NCBI GenBank assembly: GCA_900769975.1
Contig: CAAGIR010000256.1
Span: 1-8,832, forward strand
Direction: 5' to 3'
DNA: 8,832 bases
DNA from: Spirochaetia bacterium
GTDB taxonomy: Bacteria; Spirochaetota; Spirochaetia; Treponematales; Treponemataceae
Both the position numbers and the translations under genes were made by a program. This document shows positions 5,077 through 8,832 of this stretch, piece after piece. The notes beneath the pieces are model-generated. The model was not told where the DNA came from. It searched no databases and saw nothing but the letters and a program-made list of their open reading frames with translations. Position 1 is the stretch's first letter; each line of letters begins with the position of its first letter.

Positions 5077-7071
5077 ATGAGAAAATTTGAAGTCGTTTCG
5101 CCTTTTGAACCAAGCGGGGATCAGGGGCAGGCAATCGAAAAATTAAGTGAAGGATTTTTGCGTGGCGATAAATTTCAGACTTTAAAAGGTGTAACGGGGT
5201 CTGGAAAAACTTTTACAATGGCAAAAATAATCGAAAAAGTTCAGCGCCCAACATTAATTATCAGTCATAATAAAACTCTTTCAGCCCAGCTTTACAAAGA
5301 ATTTAAATCTTTTTTTCCAAATAATGCAGTTGAATATTTTGTTTCGTATTATGATTATTATCAGCCAGAAGCCTACGTTGCGGCACGAGATTTATATATA
5401 GAAAAAGATTGTGATGTAAATAAAGAAATTGATCAGCTTAGGCTTAAAGCAACTTATAGTTTGATGGAGCGTCGTGATGTTATTGTTGTGGCTACGGTGA
5501 GCTGTATTTATGGTCTGGGTATGCCTGATCTTTATAAAGAAATGCGTGTCCATGTTGAAATAGGGCAGACTCTTGATATAAAGAAATTTTCACAACAGCT
5601 TATTTCTTTGCAGTATCAGCGTAATAATGATATTCTTGAAAAAGGAAATTTCAGGATACAGGGTGATGTAATAGAAGTTTTTCCGCCATATATGGAAACG
5701 GATGAAGCATACAGAATTGAACTTGACTGGGAAGAAATTGTAAGCATAAAGCGTTTTAATGTCCTGAACAGAAATATCACTGGCGAACTTGATGAAACGG
5801 TGTTTTATCCTGCAAAGCACTTCGTCGTTCCTCATGATCAGTTAATTGTTGCAACAGAAAGAATTCAAAAAGAAATGGATGAACGTGTTGAAGAATTAAG
5901 ATCTAGTGGAAAAATGCTTGAAGCAGAAAGATTAAAGACACGCACAACTTATGATATAGAAATGCTCAAAGAAATGGGAACTTGTCCCGGCATTGAAAAT
6001 TATTCTGCACCAATTTCGGGGCGTTTGTCGGGAGAACCGCCAGCAACACTTTTACATTATTTTCCAGATGATTTTTTGTGCCTTATTGATGAAGCCCATG
6101 TTACTGTTCCTCAGATAGGTGCAATGTACGAAGGGGATCGCAGCAGAAAGCAAAATTTGATAGATTTTGGTTTCCGTTTACCGTCGGCTGCAGATAATCG
6201 CCCCTTAAAAAAGAATGAATTTGATGCCAAAATGAACCAGATAATTTATGTAACTGCAACTCCACGTCCTGAAGAAATAAATCAAAGTACACAGGTGGTT
6301 GAACAGCTTATCCGTCCGACTGGACTTTTAGACCCTGTTGTAGAAGTACGTCCGAGCGAAGGTCAAATGGAAGACATTTACAAAGAAGTAAAACTCCGCA
6401 TTGAACGCAACGAACGCAGTTTAATTTTGACTTTAACAAAAAAAATGGCAGAAGATTTAACTTCGTATCTTACAGAATTAAGTTTAAAGGTAAAATACAT
6501 TCATTCAGAAATTGATACTTTTGAACGTGTGGAAATCTTAAAATCGCTCAGAAGCGGCGAAATTGATGTTTTGATAGGAATTAACCTTTTGCGAGAAGGA
6601 ATTGACCTGCCCGAAGTAAGTTTTATTGCTTTGCTCGATGCCGATAAAATAGGATTTTTGCGAAGTGCAACAAGTTTAATTCAGATTATAGGACGAGCCG
6701 CACGTAATGCAGACGGAATGGTTGTAATGTATGCCGACCACGTTTCTCCTGCGATGGATATTGCCATAAAAGAAACAAAACACCGTCGCGAAGTTCAGCA
6801 GGCATATAATCAGGAACATGGAATTACACCTGTAACTGTTAAAAAGGCAGTTGAAGATATTCTTGAACATCAAAAAGAAGAAGCACAGGGTATTGCAGCA
6901 ATGGATTTGGACGTTCTTGAAAAAGGACTTAATTTGTTCAAAGCTTCTGACCGCAAAAAACTCATTAAACGCCTTACCGAAGAAATGTCTGCATGCGCCG
7001 AAAGAATGGAATACGAACAGGCAGCAATTTACAGAGATCAAATAAAAGAAATCCAAAACCAATACGGATGA
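5077..7071 (+). CDS. uvrB: Excinuclease ABC subunit UvrB
   Basis: Nucleotide-excision repair protein of 664 residues, a normal length. UvrA2B scans DNA, UvrB verifies the lesion with a beta-hairpin that separates the strands, and it then recruits UvrC. Visible elements in order: Walker A G38-VTGSGKT45; the beta-hairpin region YYDYYQPEAYV (91-101); the Walker B box LIDEAH (336-341); helicase motif V INLLREGIDLPEVS (502-515); motif VI QIIGRAARN (536-544); and a C-terminal UVR motif (about 625-660) that contacts UvrC. All motifs are intact. The residues after the hairpin tip read AARDLYIEKD where E. coli has PSSDTFIEKD. The gene starts with ATG at 5077 after a GGGA element. No clear intrinsic terminator follows the stop. 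Regulation by LexA is not evident: I saw no SOS box upstream. Confidence 0.97.
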   Translation: MRKFEVVSPFEPSGDQGQAIEKLSEGFLRGDKFQTLKGVTGSGKTFTMAKIIEKVQRPTLIISHNKTLSAQLYKEFKSFFPNNAVEYFVSYYDYYQPEAYVAARDLYIEKDCDVNKEIDQLRLKATYSLMERRDVIVVATVSCIYGLGMPDLYKEMRVHVEIGQTLDIKKFSQQLISLQYQRNNDILEKGNFRIQGDVIEVFPPYMETDEAYRIELDWEEIVSIKRFNVLNRNITGELDETVFYPAKHFVVPHDQLIVATERIQKEMDERVEELRSSGKMLEAERLKTRTTYDIEMLKEMGTCPGIENYSAPISGRLSGEPPATLLHYFPDDFLCLIDEAHVTVPQIGAMYEGDRSRKQNLIDFGFRLPSAADNRPLKKNEFDAKMNQIIYVTATPRPEEINQSTQVVEQLIRPTGLLDPVVEVRPSEGQMEDIYKEVKLRIERNERSLILTLTKKMAEDLTSYLTELSLKVKYIHSEIDTFERVEILKSLRSGEIDVLIGINLLREGIDLPEVSFIALLDADKIGFLRSATSLIQIIGRAARNADGMVVMYADHVSPAMDIAIKETKHRREVQQAYNQEHGITPVTVKKAVEDILEHQKEEAQGIAAMDLDVLEKGLNLFKASDRKKLIKRLTEEMSACAERMEYEQAAIYRDQIKEIQNQYG

Positions 7072-7100
7072 TTTTTTCCTGTGCTGTCAAAAATATGTGA

Positions 7101-7788
7101 CAATGTCATTAATTTAAGCCGCTCTGTAGCAAAAATACGTGCATGATTTTGGTTTCAAGTCCAATAAGTATATTTTAAATCACGGTAAGAAAGTTCTATA
7201 CCCCAGCGTCGGCCATAACATTAAGTTCTCTACGTTCGCCTGTCTTTCGTTTTCCGCTTATTGTTACATCTGTATAAATCTGATTTTCAAGATCATAAAG
7301 CGTGTTTACATGCAGCAGATTGAAACCTTTTTTTCCGTATTCCCGAATATAGGTTTCTTTAGTTCCGTCTCCTGCAAGCAGCCTGTATCATTCAAAAGTT
7401 TTTGTACACAAACCAGAAGTTTTCTCATTGAATGAAAGATATGCTCAAATGATTCCGGCTTAAGTTTATTCCGCTGTCTGACAAAAGCTGCTGCAGTCGG
7501 AGTCGTTTTGGAAAATTGATGATTCCCTAAAAGACTTTTTTCAATTGATTTGTTTTCAAACAAGAGAATATCCTCTATCAGTTTTGGAAGTGGTAATTCT
7601 CTGTTTCTTATAAATGCATTTTCACCTATGCTGTACTTTTCTTTTTCTTTGCAGACTTCTTTAATTGATTCTTTTAAAGCTTCTTTTACCATATTTACAT
7701 TTTCTACATTTCCCATTTTTTTTTTCACCCTTATAGGAATTCTACAGGAAAATTGAAATTTTAAATAGTGCTTAAATTAATGACATTG
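7101..7788. mobile_element. Decayed, internally deleted IS4-type insertion sequence with intact inverted ends
   Basis: CAATGTCATTAATTTAAGC at 7101-7119 is repeated as a perfect 19-base inverted copy at 7770-7788. Similarity continues imperfectly outward (CAAAAATATG on the left against CAAAATACG on the right), so the true ends may lie a few bases further out. Between them is a broken transposase on the minus strand. At about 690 bases the element is roughly half the length of a typical IS4-family element. No convincing target-site duplication is visible. It sits just after the uvrB stop codon. Confidence 0.75.
7140..7728 (-). pseudogene. IS4-family transposase relic with frameshifts and deletions
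   Basis: The frame opens at GTG 7728 (or ATG 7716, within a run of ten A residues) and reads an IS4-type N-terminus: IRNRELPLPKLIEDILL, then PTAAAFVRQRNKLKPESF. Around 7388-7391 a single missing base shifts the frame. In the neighbouring frame the protein resumes as YRLLAGDGT, the first catalytic Asp region, and runs to TISGKRKTGERRELNVM. Near 7209-7216 a deletion removes the middle of the protein, including the expected second catalytic Asp. It resumes in another frame as RRWGIELSYRDLKYT, the C-terminal catalytic Glu region. A further shift near 7166 and loss of the C-terminal tail follow. The protein cannot be functional. The family call rests on these motifs. Confidence 0.8.
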
Positions 7789-7815
7789 GCGTATTTTGCA
7801 AAATTTAAAAAAAGG

Positions 7816-7843
7816 TTGACAAAATATTAAAAAACGTTATACT
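7816..7843 (+). promoter_or_regulatory. Near-consensus sigma-70 promoter for the C39 peptidase gene
   Basis: TTGACA (7816-7821) is separated by 16 bases from TATACT (7838-7843). Transcription should start near 7850, leaving a leader of only about 15 bases before the ATG at 7866. The promoter lies just outside the right end of the IS remnant, so the element does not provide it. Confidence 0.7.
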
Positions 7844-7854
7844 ATGATATAGTA
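7840..7854. promoter_or_regulatory. Palindrome TACTAT-GAT-ATAGTA over the -10 box and start point
   Basis: A perfect inverted repeat with six-base arms and a three-base centre overlaps the last bases of the -10 box and the expected start of transcription. A protein bound there would block the promoter, so it is a candidate operator. AT-rich DNA yields such palindromes by chance, so this is tentative. Confidence 0.35.
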
Positions 7855-7865
7855 AGAAGGAGTTT

Positions 7866-8255
7866 ATGTTTTATTTCGAGCAATTATGCAGTTTTGATTG
7901 TGGCAAAGCCTGTATAAAAATGGTTTTATCTTATTTTAATATAAACTTTAAAAGTGTAGATAAAATTGTTCTTAATGGCAGGATGTCAATACATTTTTTA
8001 TCTTACATAATTAATCAGTCAGGTTTATTGGCAAAACCTTTTTATTCACTTAATTTTGAGCTTCCAAAAAAAAATTGTTTTATATTACTTCTTAAGGGTA
8101 ACTTTTCCTATCATTATGTTGTGCTTTTGTTGGATTCATTTTTAAACATGATAGTTTATGATCCAAATCCAAAAGTAAGGGTACATAATATTGATAAATA
8201 TTATTTGGAAAAATTTTGGTCGGGCTATGCTATTTGTATAGAAAATGACGAATAG
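7866..8255 (+). CDS. Stand-alone C39-like cysteine peptidase
   Basis: A 129-residue protein made of a single papain-like C39 domain. The family's active-site residues are all visible: oxyanion Gln6, Cys12 in FDCGKACIKMVLSYF, His83 in YHYVVLL, and Asp99 in VYDPNP. In the C39 family this domain usually sits at the N-terminus of ABC exporters and cuts double-glycine leaders from bacteriocins and other secreted peptides. Here there is no transporter, membrane segment or signal peptide, so it is probably cytoplasmic. The substrate is unknown and no precursor peptide is visible nearby. The start is fixed because the next Met lies past the catalytic Cys. GAAGGAG lies only three bases upstream of the ATG, a short spacing. 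It is AT-richer than uvrB and is followed by a methyltransferase, probably in one transcript. Confidence 0.78.
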   Translation: MFYFEQLCSFDCGKACIKMVLSYFNINFKSVDKIVLNGRMSIHFLSYIINQSGLLAKPFYSLNFELPKKNCFILLLKGNFSYHYVVLLLDSFLNMIVYDPNPKVRVHNIDKYYLEKFWSGYAICIENDE

Positions 8256-8278
8256 TTTTAAATAAACTTTATTTTTGT

Positions 8279-8307
8279 CGGAGATAAATAAAATGGATTT
8301 TGAATAA
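8279..8307 (+). promoter_or_regulatory. Ribosome-binding site and four-codon frame (MDFE, stop) upstream of the methyltransferase
   Basis: GGAG (8279-8282) precedes an ATG at 8293 that reads M-D-F-E and then TAA at 8305-8307. This frame is the same as that of the methyltransferase starting at 8317. The good ribosome-binding site therefore serves a frame that stops at once, whereas the downstream ATG has only a weak site (AGCAAGAT). Either this is the true original start, now interrupted by a nonsense change, or a tiny leader frame. Confidence 0.55.
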
Positions 8308-8715
8308 AAGCAAGATATGGTTTATTTTTTTGATAAACAGAAAAAAATTAATTCGATGAATGGTTGGTTTTCTGATGAATCTTTTTCTGTTTTTGATATC
8401 TTTCTTCAAGCACAATCTAATAATTCTGTTTATGGTAATATAATGGAAATTGGGGTTTGGGAAGGAAAATCTGCTGCTGCAATGATTGATAAACTTAGCA
8501 AAAATGAAAAATTGTTTTTAATAGACCCAGAAATTAAAAATAAGAAAGATATTATATGTAAAAACTTAAATCTCATTTCTAAAGATGCACAATTAAAAAT
8601 CTCTTTTTATGATATTAAATCTATATGTATTCCAACTATTGATGTATATTCTAAATTGTCAAATACTTGTAGGTTTATTCATATAGATGGTTGTCATACA
8701 GCCGAGGCTGTATAG
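8293..8715 (+). pseudogene. Class I SAM-dependent methyltransferase, truncated and possibly interrupted
   Basis: From ATG 8317 the frame encodes 132 residues with the N-terminal half of a Rossmann-fold methyltransferase of the CmcI/TylF-like (Methyltransf_24) type. NIMEIGVWEGKSAA (41-54) is the glycine-rich SAM-binding motif I. LFLIDP (67-72) places an acidic residue at the end of the second strand. FIHIDGCHTAEAV (120-132) matches the FxHIDGxHxxExV motif of this group. Relatives are usually 200 or more residues, so the C-terminal third is missing: the frame ends at TAG just where a different sequence, probably a mobile-element end, begins (about 8704-8713). An in-frame stop at 8305 separates this frame from a better start at 8293. 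The gene is probably dead. It lies 37 bases after the C39 gene on the same strand. The methyl acceptor cannot be guessed. Confidence 0.7.
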
Positions 8716-8832
8716 AGAAATTGTCAATTGTTGTGGATTGAAGTTTGAATCGGCATAAGTTTTAAGCAGCTTCCTTCAACTCACCATTTTCAAATTTTAT
8801 ATCTTTGACGACAAGTTCAAGCTTTTCAAAGC
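8704..8832. mobile_element. Probable end of a second insertion element
   Basis: The methyltransferase frame breaks off at about 8704-8713, where the sequence reads GAGGCTGTATAGAGAAATTG. A G-rich GAGGCTGT start followed by A-rich sequence is a common form for insertion-sequence termini. A leftward frame ending at 8762 fills the rest, leaving a short untranslated end as expected in a compact element. The other end and any target duplication lie outside the window, so this is an inference. Confidence 0.45.
8762..8832 (-). CDS. Partial leftward gene, last 22 codons, possibly a transposase
   Basis: On the minus strand an open frame enters from the right edge and ends with TAA at 8764-8762. Its last residues are KLELVVKDIKFENGELKEAA. 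I do not recognise the family. Its position, about 50 bases from the point where the methyltransferase is broken, suggests the transposase of the inserted element. Confidence 0.45.
   Translation of the reverse strand, partial: FEKLELVVKDIKFENGELKEAA

Noticed and set aside
7080..7101. Target-site duplication or intrinsic terminator between uvrB and the IS remnant
   Set aside because: The flanks of the two inverted ends do not match each other, and the only hairpin (TGTCA/TGACA, 7085-7102) is five base pairs with no following T run.
7139..7435. + strand open frame of about 98 codons inside the IS remnant
   Set aside because: The minus strand of the same stretch encodes clear transposase motifs in successive frames, so the + strand frame is incidental.

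Overview
The window is AT-rich bacterial DNA with compact genes and short intergenic gaps. It looks like a host-associated spirochaete of the Treponema type. That placement is only an inference, from the low GC, a relaxed lipoprotein signal on the HtrA protease and GGTCTGTCCC-type intergenic repeats; no rRNA or other marker is present to prove it.

Layout from left to right. (1) Positions 1-27 hold the first nine codons of a leftward gene that leaves the window. (2) A rightward gene (237-1058) encodes an AraC-type DNA-binding domain fused to a short GGDEF-like domain. (3) Positions 1059-1349 hold a GC-rich island and five copies of a GGGACAGACC repeat, two of which form a 19-bp-stem hairpin. 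(4) A leftward pair follows: putP (2020-3510), a Na+/proline symporter, and a YczE-type membrane protein (1350-2018), which starts two bases past the putP stop codon and is probably translationally coupled. (5) The divergent region 3511-3780 carries a good putP promoter and a second cluster of related repeats (GCGAGGTCTGACC twice, plus a 21-bp direct repeat). (6) htrA (3781-5013, envelope serine protease with one PDZ domain) and uvrB (5077-7071, nucleotide-excision repair) are intact housekeeping genes. (7) At about 7101-7788 lies a decayed insertion sequence: a 19-bp perfect inverted repeat flanks an IS4-type transposase relic on the minus strand with frameshifts and deletions. (8) Just beyond it, a near-consensus promoter drives a very AT-rich accessory segment: a stand-alone C39-like cysteine peptidase with its catalytic residues intact (7866-8255) and a class I SAM methyltransferase (about 8293-8715). 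The methyltransferase has an early in-frame stop and is cut off at its 3' end. (9) Positions 8704-8832 look like the end of a second mobile element, with the last 22 codons of a leftward gene.

The left and centre are core functions (proline uptake, envelope quality control, DNA repair) punctuated by REP-like repeats. The right end is a mobile, eroding accessory region. The least ordinary items are the AraC-GGDEF fusion, the two related repeat clusters, and the C39 peptidase/methyltransferase pair wedged between two mobile-element remnants.
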